From NCBI RefSeq assembly GCF_003669035.1, contig NZ_CP033070.1, forward strand, positions 4,278,001-4,342,000: a DNA stretch of 64,000 bases, read 5' to 3'. This stretch comes from Chryseobacterium sp. 3008163. GTDB lineage: Bacteria; Bacteroidota; Bacteroidia; Flavobacteriales; Weeksellaceae. Made by a program: the position numbers and the translations under genes. How positions within the stretch are numbered: position 1 is the stretch's first letter; every line of letters begins with the position of its first letter. Positions 39,131 through 48,632 of the stretch are shown here, piece after piece. The notes under the pieces are model-generated. The model was not told where the DNA came from and ran no database searches. It saw only the letters and a list, made by a program, of their open reading frames with translations.

Positions 39131-39835
39131 CTATATCAAATCAGGATTGTTTTCTTCTTTTTTAAATTTATAAAATAAAAAGATATTCCATAGAATCATT
39201 TCGTAACCATAAACGGTGTCTTCGACAGGTATTGTTAAAATTCTTAATCCAATTATTCTCTCAGGATTGTAATTGACAATAGGAGAGTCGAGCCCGGTTC
39301 CTGTGAGGATTCCGTTGACTGCGAGAAAGCCGGGCATCAGTATTAAATAAATAAAGGAAGCTTTACCAATCCATCTTGCTTTTAAAATAAAGCATAGAAT
39401 GAAAAGACTGATCGCTGTGGTGAGAAACGTAACGAAAGGATAAATTTTGTCTTCAAAATGAACCGCTAAACAAAGTAAAATTATAATTGAAACGATTACA
39501 AATATCTTTTCAAGACTTTCTTTCCAATCGAGTTTGAAAAATTTATCTAAACAAAAATAAGTAAACACACATGAGAAAGGAATACAGATAAAAAACATCA
39601 ACTCTTCAATCGGAAGTCCAAACAATCTTTTTCCCATCAGATATCGGTCATTAAACCACCAAACTCCAATATCAGTAAACCAAACATCCCAAGCAATAAA
39701 AAATAAAGCTACTGAAAAAGAAGCCATAATAAACGCTTTAAAATGTTTGTGAAACTTTATTTTCGGATGAAATGAAAATAAAAAACAGATAATCACAGTG
39801 AAAAAATTAATCGCCAAATACGTGTATTGCCACAT
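39131..39835 (-). CDS. crtY: Lycopene cyclase (fused CrtYc-CrtYd type)
   Basis: A 234-residue integral membrane protein with about seven hydrophobic helices, made of two lycopene cyclase domains. Each has the conserved acidic motif: LPIEELMFF in the first half and IPVEDTVYGYEMIL in the second. It closes the ends of lycopene into beta rings to give beta-carotene. It is the last gene of the carotenoid operon and lies two bases after crtZ. Confidence 0.88.
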   Translation of the reverse strand: MWQYTYLAINFFTVIICFLFSFHPKIKFHKHFKAFIMASFSVALFFIAWDVWFTDIGVWWFNDRYLMGKRLFGLPIEELMFFICIPFSCVFTYFCLDKFFKLDWKESLEKIFVIVSIIILLCLAVHFEDKIYPFVTFLTTAISLFILCFILKARWIGKASFIYLILMPGFLAVNGILTGTGLDSPIVNYNPERIIGLRILTIPVEDTVYGYEMILWNIFLFYKFKKEENNPDLI

Positions 39836-39837
39836 GA

Positions 39838-40296
39838 TTACTTTTTGTTTTTATTAAAATACATTTTAAAATATTTCACAGGAACCCACAAAAACCCGAA
39901 ACATTCTCCCATTTCCTTCCCAGTATGCTTGTGATGTTGTTTATGAGCACGTCTTATAGCCAATAAATAAGGATTTTGGGTGTCTCTGAGAAATTTAAAA
40001 CGTTGATGGATAAAGATGTCGTGAACGAAAAAATATGCCATTCCGTATAATGTAATCCCGATAGCGATATAGAAGTAAGCATTGAAATTATTGATTGTGC
40101 CGTAATACATCAGAGCAATTGTTGGGATTGCAAAAATTGCAAAGAAATAATCATTTCTTTCTAAGTCTCCTTCGTTGCTGTGGTCGTGATGATCTCTATG
40201 AAGCGTCCACAAAAAACCATGCATTATATATTTATGAACCATCCACGTAATGCCCTCCATGATGAAAAATGTTGCAACAACTATTAGAAAATTCAT
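39838..40296 (-). CDS. crtZ: Beta-carotene hydroxylase
   Basis: A 152-residue membrane di-iron enzyme. The histidine clusters of the fatty-acid hydroxylase superfamily are all present: HKYIMH, HRDHHDH, HDIFIH and HKQHHKH. It adds hydroxyl groups to beta-carotene to make zeaxanthin. It sits between the SRPBCC gene (three bases before) and crtY. Confidence 0.93.
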   Translation of the reverse strand: MNFLIVVATFFIMEGITWMVHKYIMHGFLWTLHRDHHDHSNEGDLERNDYFFAIFAIPTIALMYYGTINNFNAYFYIAIGITLYGMAYFFVHDIFIHQRFKFLRDTQNPYLLAIRRAHKQHHKHTGKEMGECFGFLWVPVKYFKMYFNKNKK

Positions 40297-40299
40297 TAT

Positions 40300-40767
40300 T
40301 TATTCTTTTTTAGAATTAAACATTTCTTCCAGAATATTAAAACGGTAACTGAAAATTTGTTCCAATTTATTTTTCACAAAAAGTTTGTGAGCAATTTCAC
40401 CTAAAAATCCCATCGGAAGTTCATAGTCCACGGTATCTTTTATTAAAACACCTTTTTCATTTGGAATAAATTCATGAAAATGATTCCACAATTTATAAGG
40501 TCCTTTCATTTGAAAGTCTGTGAAACTTCTGCTTTGATCGACTTGTGTAATTTCTGTTCGCCAATCCATTTTAATGCCTAAAAGTGGTGAAACATAATAA
40601 TCGATAGTCATTCCTTCGTAAATTTCGTCGTTCTCCAATTTTGTTCGAACGATGAAATTCATGTCTTTCGGAGTGATTTTAGAAAGATTATTGGCTGATG
40701 AAAAGAATTTCCAGGCAGTTCCTATATCACAGTTTAATTGTTGTTCTCTTTTAAGTTGGTGTACCAT
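40300..40767 (-). CDS. SRPBCC family protein of the carotenoid operon
   Basis: A 155-residue START-like/SRPBCC domain: LKREQQLNCDIGTAWKFF at the start and FHEFIPNEKGVLIKD in the last third. These proteins bind hydrophobic ligands. Its place between crtB and crtZ, with spacings of 28 and three bases, suggests it handles a carotenoid or precursor; this is inferred. Confidence 0.8.
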   Translation of the reverse strand: MVHQLKREQQLNCDIGTAWKFFSSANNLSKITPKDMNFIVRTKLENDEIYEGMTIDYYVSPLLGIKMDWRTEITQVDQSRSFTDFQMKGPYKLWNHFHEFIPNEKGVLIKDTVDYELPMGFLGEIAHKLFVKNKLEQIFSYRFNILEEMFNSKKE

Positions 40768-40795
40768 CTTTTTGATTTAAGGTAAATTTTAGATT

Positions 40796-41632
40796 CTATA
40801 AATAAGATATTTTGTATTGAACATAACTGCTCATCATCAGCGAAAATTTTCTTCCGTTTGAAATTCTGATTCTTTGATTGATAATTTTTTTTGCCGGAGT
40901 TCTTTTAATTTTTCTAAATAACGAAATATAATATCTGTACGCCAAATAAACGCCAAATCTCGCTGAGTTTGGTAAACTTTTAATGCCTTCTAAAGCTTCT
41001 TTAAATTCTTGCTGAATATCATTCTCAATATGTTCTTTCACCGAATTATCAAAATCAGTAATATCAACATTAGGAAAATAAGTGCGCCCCAAAACCTGAT
41101 AATCATCTTTCAAATCTCTCAAAAAATTGACTTTCTGAAAAGCCGAACCCAATTTCATCGCCGAAGGTTTCAGTATTTTATATTGCTCTTTATTTCCGTT
41201 CACAAAAATATGAAGACACATTAAACCAACAACTTCTGCAGAACCGAGAATATATTGTTTATATAAATCTGAATTGTAATCAATTTTCTGAAGATCCATT
41301 TCCATACTGTCGAGAAATTGGTAAATCAATTGTACATCAATTTCATACCGATGAATGGTTTCCTGAAAGCATTGCAAAATAGGATTTAAAGAAATTTTTT
41401 CTTCCAAAGCCTGATTCGTCTGCTCTCTGAAGCGTGCCAATAGAGTAGAACGGTCAAAATCATGGAAGCTGTCGACAATTTCATCCGCTAAACGCACATA
41501 TCCGTAGATAGCGTAAATTGAATTTCTAATTTTTGGTGACAAAGCCAAAATACCCAATGAAAAACTGGTGCTGTACTGCTTTGTGGTCTGTTTACTGATC
41601 TTGTAAGAGAGATCGTCAAATAGTTTTTTCAT
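40796..41632 (-). CDS. crtB: Phytoene synthase
   Basis: A 278-residue squalene/phytoene synthase. Two Asp-rich motifs bind the diphosphate magnesium ions: DEIVDSFHD near 69 and the later DLKDDYQVLGRTYFP. It joins two geranylgeranyl diphosphates to phytoene. It is 11 bases after crtI. Confidence 0.93.
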   Translation of the reverse strand: MKKLFDDLSYKISKQTTKQYSTSFSLGILALSPKIRNSIYAIYGYVRLADEIVDSFHDFDRSTLLARFREQTNQALEEKISLNPILQCFQETIHRYEIDVQLIYQFLDSMEMDLQKIDYNSDLYKQYILGSAEVVGLMCLHIFVNGNKEQYKILKPSAMKLGSAFQKVNFLRDLKDDYQVLGRTYFPNVDITDFDNSVKEHIENDIQQEFKEALEGIKSLPNSARFGVYLAYRYYISLFRKIKRTPAKKIINQRIRISNGRKFSLMMSSYVQYKISYL

Positions 41633-41643
41633 AGTATTCTTGG

Positions 41644-43122
41644 TTATTTGGTGGCTTCGATGGCTGCAATTTTTCCCGAAATAATTGACGGTGGAACTCC
41701 TGGTCCCGGAACCGTCAACTGTCCGGTATAGAATAAATTGCTTACTTTTTTATTTCTTAATGAAGGTTTTAAAACTGCCGTTTGAGAAAGCGTGTTCGCC
41801 AATCCGTATGCATTTCCTTCATAAGCATTATAATCTTCTTTAAAATCTTTGATGCAATAGCTTTTTTTATAATCCAATTTTGATTTTAAATCAGATGTTT
41901 CAGTGTGTTTTTCAAGTCTGAGAATCATTTCATTAAAGTATTTTTCTCTTACTTCTTCGCTATCTTCCAATCCAGTTGCAACCGGCATTAAGAGAAAAAC
42001 ATTTTCACAATTTTCAGGAGCGACATTTGGGTCAGTCTTAGATGGACAGCACACATAAAATAATGGTTTTGTAGGCCATTTTTTATCATCGTATATTTCG
42101 GTGGTATGCAAATCCAGATCATTTTCAAAAAACAAAGTGTGATGTTTCAGATTTGGAATTTTTTCGTTAAATCCTAAATAATAAATTAAACATGAAGGGG
42201 CGAAAGTTCTTTTTTTCCAGTAATCTTCCGTATAATTCCTGTATTCTTTCGAAAGTAAACTGTTTTCTGTGTGATGATAATCTGACGATGCGATTATGCT
42301 GTCAAATTCAATATCTTTTCCATTCACAGAAACGGCAGTAGCTTTATTTTGATTGATTTTTATTGAATCTATATTTGAATTTAGATGAAATTGAACCCCT
42401 TGTTCTTTCGCTACATCTGCCATTGCATCAATGATTTTTGAAAATCCGCCCATCGGATACCATGTTCCGAGTTTATAACCACCGTAATTCATCAAACTGT
42501 ATAATGCGGGAATGTCTTTCGGGGCGGCTCCCAGAAAAATTACTGGGAATTCCATCAACATAATGAGTTTTGGATCTTTAAAATATTTTCTGACAAATTT
42601 GTGGAAATTGGATAATAAATCAAGTTTTAAAGCACTCTTAGCAATCTTTGGAGAAACAAATTCGAACCAGGAATGACAAGGTTTGTTGACGAAATCTTTC
42701 ATCCCGACTTCATATTTGTATTGAGCATCTTTCATAAATTCATCCAGCTTTTTGCCTGCGCCTTTTTCTGTAGATTCAAAAAGATTTTTCATCTCTTCAT
42801 AATCATGAGGAATCTGCATGTTTCCGTCCGAAAAAACCATTTCAAACTGCGGATTTAGCGGAATTAGTTCAAAAAAGTTTGACGTTTTTTTACCAAAATC
42901 TGAGAAGAAGTTTTCAATAATATCCGGCATCCAATACCAGCTTGGGCCCATATCAAAAGTGTAGCCCTTATCTGTAACAAATTTTCTTGCTCTTCCACCT
43001 AAACTGCTGTTTTTTTCAAATACATGAACTTCGTGACCTTTCTGCGCAGAGTAAGCAGCAGCCGACAATCCTGAAAATCCTGAGCCTATGATTGCTATCT
43101 TACTCATATTAATTATTTTCAA
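41644..43122 (-). CDS. crtI: Phytoene desaturase
   Basis: A 492-residue FAD enzyme that converts phytoene to lycopene. The N-terminus has the dinucleotide motif IGSGFSGLSAA and HVFEKNSSLGGRAR; the C-terminus has FYTGQLTVPGPGVPPSI, typical of CrtI. Its start overlaps the marR stop by 14 bases. The nearer internal ATG (MSKIAIIG, five residues in) is an equally plausible start. Confidence 0.93.
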   Translation of the reverse strand: MKIINMSKIAIIGSGFSGLSAAAYSAQKGHEVHVFEKNSSLGGRARKFVTDKGYTFDMGPSWYWMPDIIENFFSDFGKKTSNFFELIPLNPQFEMVFSDGNMQIPHDYEEMKNLFESTEKGAGKKLDEFMKDAQYKYEVGMKDFVNKPCHSWFEFVSPKIAKSALKLDLLSNFHKFVRKYFKDPKLIMLMEFPVIFLGAAPKDIPALYSLMNYGGYKLGTWYPMGGFSKIIDAMADVAKEQGVQFHLNSNIDSIKINQNKATAVSVNGKDIEFDSIIASSDYHHTENSLLSKEYRNYTEDYWKKRTFAPSCLIYYLGFNEKIPNLKHHTLFFENDLDLHTTEIYDDKKWPTKPLFYVCCPSKTDPNVAPENCENVFLLMPVATGLEDSEEVREKYFNEMILRLEKHTETSDLKSKLDYKKSYCIKDFKEDYNAYEGNAYGLANTLSQTAVLKPSLRNKKVSNLFYTGQLTVPGPGVPPSIISGKIAAIEATK

Positions 43123-43783
43123 ATGTAAAATCTCTATAAACGGTGTTTATAAGATCTTTGCTGTCAATATTTTTGTTATAAATAGGATGATGGAAATGAT
43201 CCAGTTTATTTAAAATCCGAATCAAGTCGATTTTTTCTGAACGAGTAAGATTTCCTGAAACAATTTTTGTAGCCTGACGAATCTTTTCCATTTGATTTTC
43301 AAGAGCTTTCAAACCTTTTTCTGTTATGTGAATTAATTTGATTCTTTTATCTTGTGTAGAATCATCTTGCACAATCCATCCTTGTTTCAGAAGTCGATTG
43401 ATCACAAGATTTCCCACAGGTTTATCGTGAATGTTTTTTTTAATTAAATCGATTTTAGACATTGTCCCAAATGATTTAAGGGTAATTAAATAAATAAAAT
43501 CTTCCTGAGTAGAAAAGTCAGAATCTGAAATTGCTGACTTTGAATATGTTTTTGCATATCGATTAAGGTGTACTAATAAGGTGCTGATGGCACTTTCTGC
43601 AGTTCTTCCGTTTTCTTTTCCTTCCCAATCTGTGTCGTTATCTTGTATTGATTGTTTTTTAGATTCCTGATTAAAAATCCAGGTTTTAAAGCCTTCAATG
43701 GTTGATGGATAATCTGAATTGGTATTATTCAAATTAAATTCCTCGAGAAGAGCTACAGTATCTTTTACTAAATCAATATTCAT
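43109..43783 (-). CDS. MarR-family regulator heading the carotenoid operon
   Basis: A 224-residue protein with a winged helix at about 110-200 (TMSKIDLIKKNIHDKPVGN, then LLKQGWIVQDDSTQDKRIK, the wing) and an N-terminal extension of about 90 residues not found in short MarR proteins. As first gene of the crt operon it most likely regulates the operon; a long palindrome lies just upstream. Confidence 0.85.
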   Translation of the reverse strand: MNIDLVKDTVALLEEFNLNNTNSDYPSTIEGFKTWIFNQESKKQSIQDNDTDWEGKENGRTAESAISTLLVHLNRYAKTYSKSAISDSDFSTQEDFIYLITLKSFGTMSKIDLIKKNIHDKPVGNLVINRLLKQGWIVQDDSTQDKRIKLIHITEKGLKALENQMEKIRQATKIVSGNLTRSEKIDLIRILNKLDHFHHPIYNKNIDSKDLINTVYRDFTFENN

Positions 43784-43805
43784 TTCATTAAATTTAATTG
43801 TTTAT

Positions 43806-43838
43806 AAATATACTATTTTTTAATTTAATAGTTTATTT
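43806..43838. promoter_or_regulatory. Palindromic operator upstream of marR-crt operon
   Basis: AAATATACTATT (43806-43817) and AATAGTTTATTT (43827-43838) are inverted copies with 11 of 12 matching bases. The left arm covers a -7-like TATATTTA read on the minus strand, 22 bases before the marR start. A MarR dimer could occlude the promoter. Confidence 0.55.
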
Positions 43839-43946
43839 ATGTATTGTTTTGTATCAAAAATGATTCCATAAAGTGATGATATGATTTATTTTCAAAAAAA
43901 ATAAGACTCTGCACGCAAAGTCTTATTCTCCTAATTCTAACTAATT

Positions 43947-45320
43947 CTAAACTATGATATGAAATTTATTTTTAATGATTTTTTTAGTTGTAGTCTTTCC
44001 TGTTGATGTTTTGATAGTTACGAAGTAAACTCCTGTTGGTGCGTTTGAAATATCTACTTTCTCAGCATCGTTTTTAGATTTAATTATTCTTCCAACGGTA
44101 TTGGTAATTTCAACAGATTTTATTTTGTCATCCCCTTTGAAATATATAATTCCTGTAGTAGGATTTGGGTATATAGCGGAAACTTCTTTTCTAGTATCAC
44201 TTACTGATAAAGCAGATAACGAAATTCTTTTCACTCTTGTTGAACCCTGTGAGTATGCTAAAACCAAGTAATTATTGGTAGAATCTACGAACAAATCATT
44301 ATAAGTAACCTGTCCATCCGAAACAAAATCTCCTCCTAATGTAGACCAGGTATTTGATGTGCTGTCAAATTTATAAACCGTATTTCTTAAATGATTTCCG
44401 TCACTGCTATCCCATTGACTTGCCACAACGTAAGGATTGCCGCTTGAAGTGACGGCAATCGCAAGATGCTGTACAGCCTTCAATGAAAAATTAGCGTTAC
44501 CAACTTGTGACCAGGCAGTACCGTTCCACTTTTTCACATTGATTTTTCTTCCGAGAGCAGAAGTAGATATATAAGCTACATATATATTATTACTGCCATC
44601 GATTGCAATATCAGAAGTGTATTGCTCCCCCGAAGACGAAGCATCTACAATCGCACCTCCCAGTATTGTCCAGGTATCTGTAGAGGTTGCAGTAGTTGAG
44701 TTTTCATAAACTCTTACTCCACTTAAGACATTACAGGTGTATACTTTATTATTTGTACCGATAACCATCTCTGCAAAAGTAGCACCGCCAGAAAATCCTG
44801 CATTTCCGACTTGTTCCCATGTATTATTTACTAATCGTCTTACTGTTCCGGAACCATCTGAAGCATAGGTGAATAAAGTGTTGGTTGGTGATACGGCAGA
44901 TGCATGATAATTAACTGCATTGGTTGTAGCACTTGTCAAGGGCGACCACGCATTGCCACTGAATTTACGAACCTCTAATCCTGTACCCTGATTAGTATAA
45001 AAAACATTTCCTAAAGCATCTATTGAAAGGGAGTTGTAAAGAGCAGTACCTGAAGTTATTCCTGGAGCTCCTCCAAGATATGACCAAGATGATCCATCAA
45101 ATTTTTGTACAGAACCTTTCGCCACAGAACCATCATAGTATGATAAAAAGTAATTTCCGGAAGCATCAACTACCAAATTATTGTAGCTAGAATTACCTGC
45201 AGAGACATTGGCTGATGCACCTACATTTTCCCATTGCTGAGCTTGTAAAGAAATAAAATTTAGAATAACCCCACAGGCTAAGAGTGTTTTTCTAAATGTA
45301 AAAAAGGAGTTTTTTTTCAT
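43947..45320 (-). CDS. T9SS type A sorting-domain protein with beta-propeller-like repeats
   Basis: A secreted 457-residue protein. After a signal peptide (to SLQAQ) it has about six repeats of a W-x-x-V/L-G-x-A pattern with alternating strands, likely a propeller. The last 75 residues are a type A C-terminal domain for type IX secretion: IYPNPTTGIIYFKG, NTVGRIIKS and APTGVYFVTI. The final residues after KIIKN (KFHIIV) extend past the usual end, which would instead stop at once if the A5 run near 43973 had one more base. The function is unknown; probably surface-bound. Confidence 0.85.
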   Translation of the reverse strand: MKKNSFFTFRKTLLACGVILNFISLQAQQWENVGASANVSAGNSSYNNLVVDASGNYFLSYYDGSVAKGSVQKFDGSSWSYLGGAPGITSGTALYNSLSIDALGNVFYTNQGTGLEVRKFSGNAWSPLTSATTNAVNYHASAVSPTNTLFTYASDGSGTVRRLVNNTWEQVGNAGFSGGATFAEMVIGTNNKVYTCNVLSGVRVYENSTTATSTDTWTILGGAIVDASSSGEQYTSDIAIDGSNNIYVAYISTSALGRKINVKKWNGTAWSQVGNANFSLKAVQHLAIAVTSSGNPYVVASQWDSSDGNHLRNTVYKFDSTSNTWSTLGGDFVSDGQVTYNDLFVDSTNNYLVLAYSQGSTRVKRISLSALSVSDTRKEVSAIYPNPTTGIIYFKGDDKIKSVEITNTVGRIIKSKNDAEKVDISNAPTGVYFVTIKTSTGKTTTKKIIKNKFHIIV

Positions 45321-45681
45321 GGTAACAAATTTTAGATTTTTATAATTATTGTATTACTTTTTTAATTTTCAGGAATGAAAAAAGATGGACAAATCTTACA
45401 TGAAGAATGTTTAACAAATGTATGGTGTTGAATGATGAAACAGAAGAATTTTGAAGAATTTAAAATGAAATCAGATACTCATTAGATACTCCATGAGCTA
45501 TAAGCAAGATTGATGATTAATTTGCAATATAGGTTGTGCGAATTTTTAAATAATAATTAAGTTTTTAATTTAAAATAATGTGTCCAAGATCTAATTGTTT
45601 CGTAATGAAATATTAATAAAAGAAATCCATTATCATTTATTAAACGACAATGGCTTTTTACATTGAAAATTTTTAAGCTTA
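45321..45681. other. 361-bp intergenic region upstream of the T9SS protein gene
   Basis: AT-rich. I see no gene, no clear promoter and no strong terminator here. Confidence 0.5.
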
Positions 45682-47091
45682 TTAAATATTATCTATAAAT
45701 TGATAAATGTCATCGTTCGCAGGAATTTCCAATTTTTTTCTTAATCTGTACTTTTTATTCTGAACGGTACGAGTTTCTATAAAAGTATACTGAGCAATTT
45801 CTTTAGTTGTTAATTTGATTTTCAGAAGTGCACAAAACTCAATTTCAGATTGTTGTAAATCAGGATTAATTTTCAATAATTTATTAGAAAACAGCGGGAA
45901 AATATTTTCAAATGCAAATAAAAAAGATTCATCTTTATTTTTCACAAGATTGATGAGATGCTTGTATGTTTCTTGTAAATTGAGATCTTCTGCTTTTTTG
46001 CTTTTTCTTTTATATTTAAAAATAATAAACCCGAAAGTTCCTATAAGAACTGCAAAAGCAATAATCCAAAATACAATTTTTTGAGAATCTTTTTGATTGT
46101 CCTCAATTTTCTCTTTTTCAATTACTTTTTGAAGCGAATTGTATTTACTCTGCAGAATATTCAGATCCAATTGCTTTAATTTTTGCTGGTAATATTCTGC
46201 ACTGTCTATCTTTCCTGTCTTATTATAAATTTCCTGTAAAGCAGTATAGATATTACTTTTATTGAGTTCAATGCCGTTTTTTTGACTAAAGAAAAGCGCT
46301 TTATGAAAATTTGAAATTGAATTTTTATAATCACCTCTGTATTTCATTACTTCTCCCAATACAATATGATTGGAAACCATTGCCTTGTCATAAGGAAGTT
46401 CTATGGGCGTTAATTCCATAGATTTTTTCACGTAATAATCAGCAGAGTCTATATTGTATTGAATGTAAATATTAGCAAGATTTGAATAGTTTAAATATTG
46501 AAAATCAGAATATTCCTTAGGATTTTTAAGTTCTTTTCCCGTTGCTATTTCTTCAAGAATTTTTTTTGCAGCCTTTCTCGGCTGATTGATATCCAAATAA
46601 ATATTTGAATAGCTATTCAGGATATTGGCTTTCGCATAAAATATTTTTTTTGACTTCGACTGGTCTTTTTGCAGAATCTCATAAGCATTATTTAAATATA
46701 TAATAGCCTTATCATGAAAGTTATTGATGGAGTAGGTTTCTGCCAAATAAACATTGGCCATTGCTTCGTAATAGGCATCTTTGAATTCACGGGATTTTTG
46801 CTGTAAATTTTCTGAAGAAACAATGAGACTGTCCATTAGATTTTTGCTGTAGAAATAACGACATTTTCTATCAAGTAGCTTCATCTCAGAAAGTGAATCT
46901 TTCAGACTGCGTGATTCTATTAATAAAGGTTCTAACTGCTGATAAGCTTTATCAATATTGCTTGTGAATAGTTTTGAATTTGTAGAAATCTTTTGTCTTA
47001 ATTTTTCTATATGCGCAGATTGCTGAGCTTTTAAAGAAAAACTCGAAGTTAATATAGAAAAAAATATAAATTTCAGCAAAAGCCTTCTCAT
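45682..47091 (-). CDS. TPR-domain membrane-anchored LuxR-type transcriptional regulator
   Basis: A 469-residue protein. A signal peptide or first helix is followed by tetratricopeptide repeats (about 30-330), one transmembrane helix at about 340-360 (FWIIAFAVLIGTFGF), a cytoplasmic helical segment, and a C-terminal helix-turn-helix (LTTKEIAQYTFIETRTVQNKKYRLRKKL). This is a common Bacteroidota regulator layout in which the periplasmic TPR part may sense a signal. Target genes are not evident; the T9SS protein gene follows on the same strand. Confidence 0.85.
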   Translation of the reverse strand: MRRLLLKFIFFSILTSSFSLKAQQSAHIEKLRQKISTNSKLFTSNIDKAYQQLEPLLIESRSLKDSLSEMKLLDRKCRYFYSKNLMDSLIVSSENLQQKSREFKDAYYEAMANVYLAETYSINNFHDKAIIYLNNAYEILQKDQSKSKKIFYAKANILNSYSNIYLDINQPRKAAKKILEEIATGKELKNPKEYSDFQYLNYSNLANIYIQYNIDSADYYVKKSMELTPIELPYDKAMVSNHIVLGEVMKYRGDYKNSISNFHKALFFSQKNGIELNKSNIYTALQEIYNKTGKIDSAEYYQQKLKQLDLNILQSKYNSLQKVIEKEKIEDNQKDSQKIVFWIIAFAVLIGTFGFIIFKYKRKSKKAEDLNLQETYKHLINLVKNKDESFLFAFENIFPLFSNKLLKINPDLQQSEIEFCALLKIKLTTKEIAQYTFIETRTVQNKKYRLRKKLEIPANDDIYQFIDNI

Positions 47092-47916
47092 TCTAGTGTA
47101 TTAGATTATGATTTTAATAGATTTTTGTGAAGTGTGGTGCTAATTTAGTTAAAAAATGAATTTATTTATATAAAAATGCTAGGTAATTCTATCTTAAGTA
47201 TTAGAAATAAAATATACAAATTAATGAAGATGAATTATGCTTTTAAAATTAGAGTACCAATATTTTTAAACTCTGAAGCATCATTAAATATGTTTAACTT
47301 TGAAATATTATCTTTAAACTATTATTAGTCAATAACCAATGTTTTATTGTGAAATAGTAAAAGATGATTTATATTTGTATAAAATTTGCTTATTAAATTT
47401 CATAATCAAATCATTTTTTCGGTATGTAATTAATGATAAACTGAATAAATTGTGTTTTAATTTTTCATGAATGTGGAGTTTTTCACATTAAATAAATAAA
47501 AAAGCACTTTTGAAATTACCTTTATTTGGTACAGTTTTAGTTATACAAAAAAATATTTGCACATAAGAGATTAATATGTAAATTTACTTAAGCAATTTTC
47601 TCAAAATGGTGAATCATAATCGTTAAATTATAATGATAACTATTTTTTGATAACTTTGCTCCTCACACCAGGTAGATTACACTTTTTTATGAAATAAATA
47701 TTTAGAGTTAAGCCAAATCCAAAACAATATTAATATCGTACTTATTATAAATCTTTTCAAAAAAGTGGGAAATTCGTATAATTTCTACAAGCTTTTTTAT
47801 GAGAAGAGTAATATTTAAAAGAAAATGAATAGTCATTTAGGGTTCAATACTCTTAATTCCTATTGATTTCGAATTAAAAATAATTAATTGCTTAATGCAG
47901 TTTTAAATAATAGACG
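47092..47916. other. 825-bp region without recognised genes
   Basis: Very AT-rich. Two perfect TAnnTTTG boxes (TATATTTG near 47370 and TAACTTTG at 47651-47658) could start non-coding or leader transcripts toward the TetR gene. One 34-codon frame at 47224-47328 is not convincing. Confidence 0.5.
47651..47658 (+). promoter_or_regulatory. Candidate -7 box upstream of the tetR-family gene
   Basis: TAACTTTG matches TAnnTTTG. It is about 260 bases before the start codon, so it would give a long leader. No -33 element is clear. Confidence 0.25.
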
Positions 47917-48546
47917 ATGCCTAGAAAAGTTGTACAAGGTCCTATCAGGGATAAAGAGAAAACCAAACAAAAATTGCTTAACGCAGTTGGGAAAATTTTG
48001 AAAACTAAAGGTTATTCAGGATTAATGGTTAGTAAAATTGCGGCCGTTGCCGGTTTCGATAAAAAATTAATATACGAATATTTCGGAAGTACTGATAAGC
48101 TTATTGACGAGTATATCAGATCTCAGGATTATTGGAGTAGAGTAGACGAAAAAGAGCTGAATGTAGATCTTTCAGACGGTGGTAAGGAGATGTCAAAAAT
48201 TGCTTTGCTTAATCAATATGAAAGTTTAAGAAAAAACAAAGAACTACAAAAAATTATCGTTTGGGAACTTTCTGAAAACCGCCCTATTCTTAAAAAATTA
48301 TTCGAACAACGTGAAGAAGTGGGTGAAGGTTTATTCACAAGCATTACAGATCCACATTTCGGCGAAAAATCTGACGAGTACAGAGCAATTACAGCGTTGC
48401 TTGTAGCAGGAATTTATCACTTGAATCTCTACACTGCACACAATGGAACGACCTTCTGTGGAATAGACACAAAATCTGAAGACGGTAGGAAGAAAATTGA
48501 GAAAGCTATCGTTGATATTATAGATTTCGCTTATCAGAAGAAATAA
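47917..48546 (+). CDS. TetR/AcrR family transcriptional regulator
   Basis: A 209-residue protein with an N-terminal helix-turn-helix (LMVSKIAAVAGFDKKLIYEYF) and an all-helical ligand domain. The ligand and targets are unknown. It is 86 bases before dnaX on the same strand and looks like a separate unit. Confidence 0.88.
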   Translation: MPRKVVQGPIRDKEKTKQKLLNAVGKILKTKGYSGLMVSKIAAVAGFDKKLIYEYFGSTDKLIDEYIRSQDYWSRVDEKELNVDLSDGGKEMSKIALLNQYESLRKNKELQKIIVWELSENRPILKKLFEQREEVGEGLFTSITDPHFGEKSDEYRAITALLVAGIYHLNLYTAHNGTTFCGIDTKSEDGRKKIEKAIVDIIDFAYQKK

Positions 48547-48620
48547 TTATTTTCTAAAATTTTGACTTTGCATACAGCTAAATTTGAAAATTTATACTTT
48601 CAAATTAGAACAATATTTCT

Positions 48621-48628
48621 TACTTTTG
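48621..48628 (+). promoter_or_regulatory. -7 box directly before dnaX
   Basis: TACTTTTG matches TAnnTTTG and ends four bases before the dnaX ATG. If used, the transcript would start at or next to the start codon. Confidence 0.3.
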
Positions 48629-48632
48629 GGCT

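Noticed and set aside
47224..47328. A 34-codon frame starting ATG AAG ATG in the 825-bp gap
   Set aside because: No promoter at the right distance, no recognisable protein features, and AT-rich DNA yields such frames by chance.
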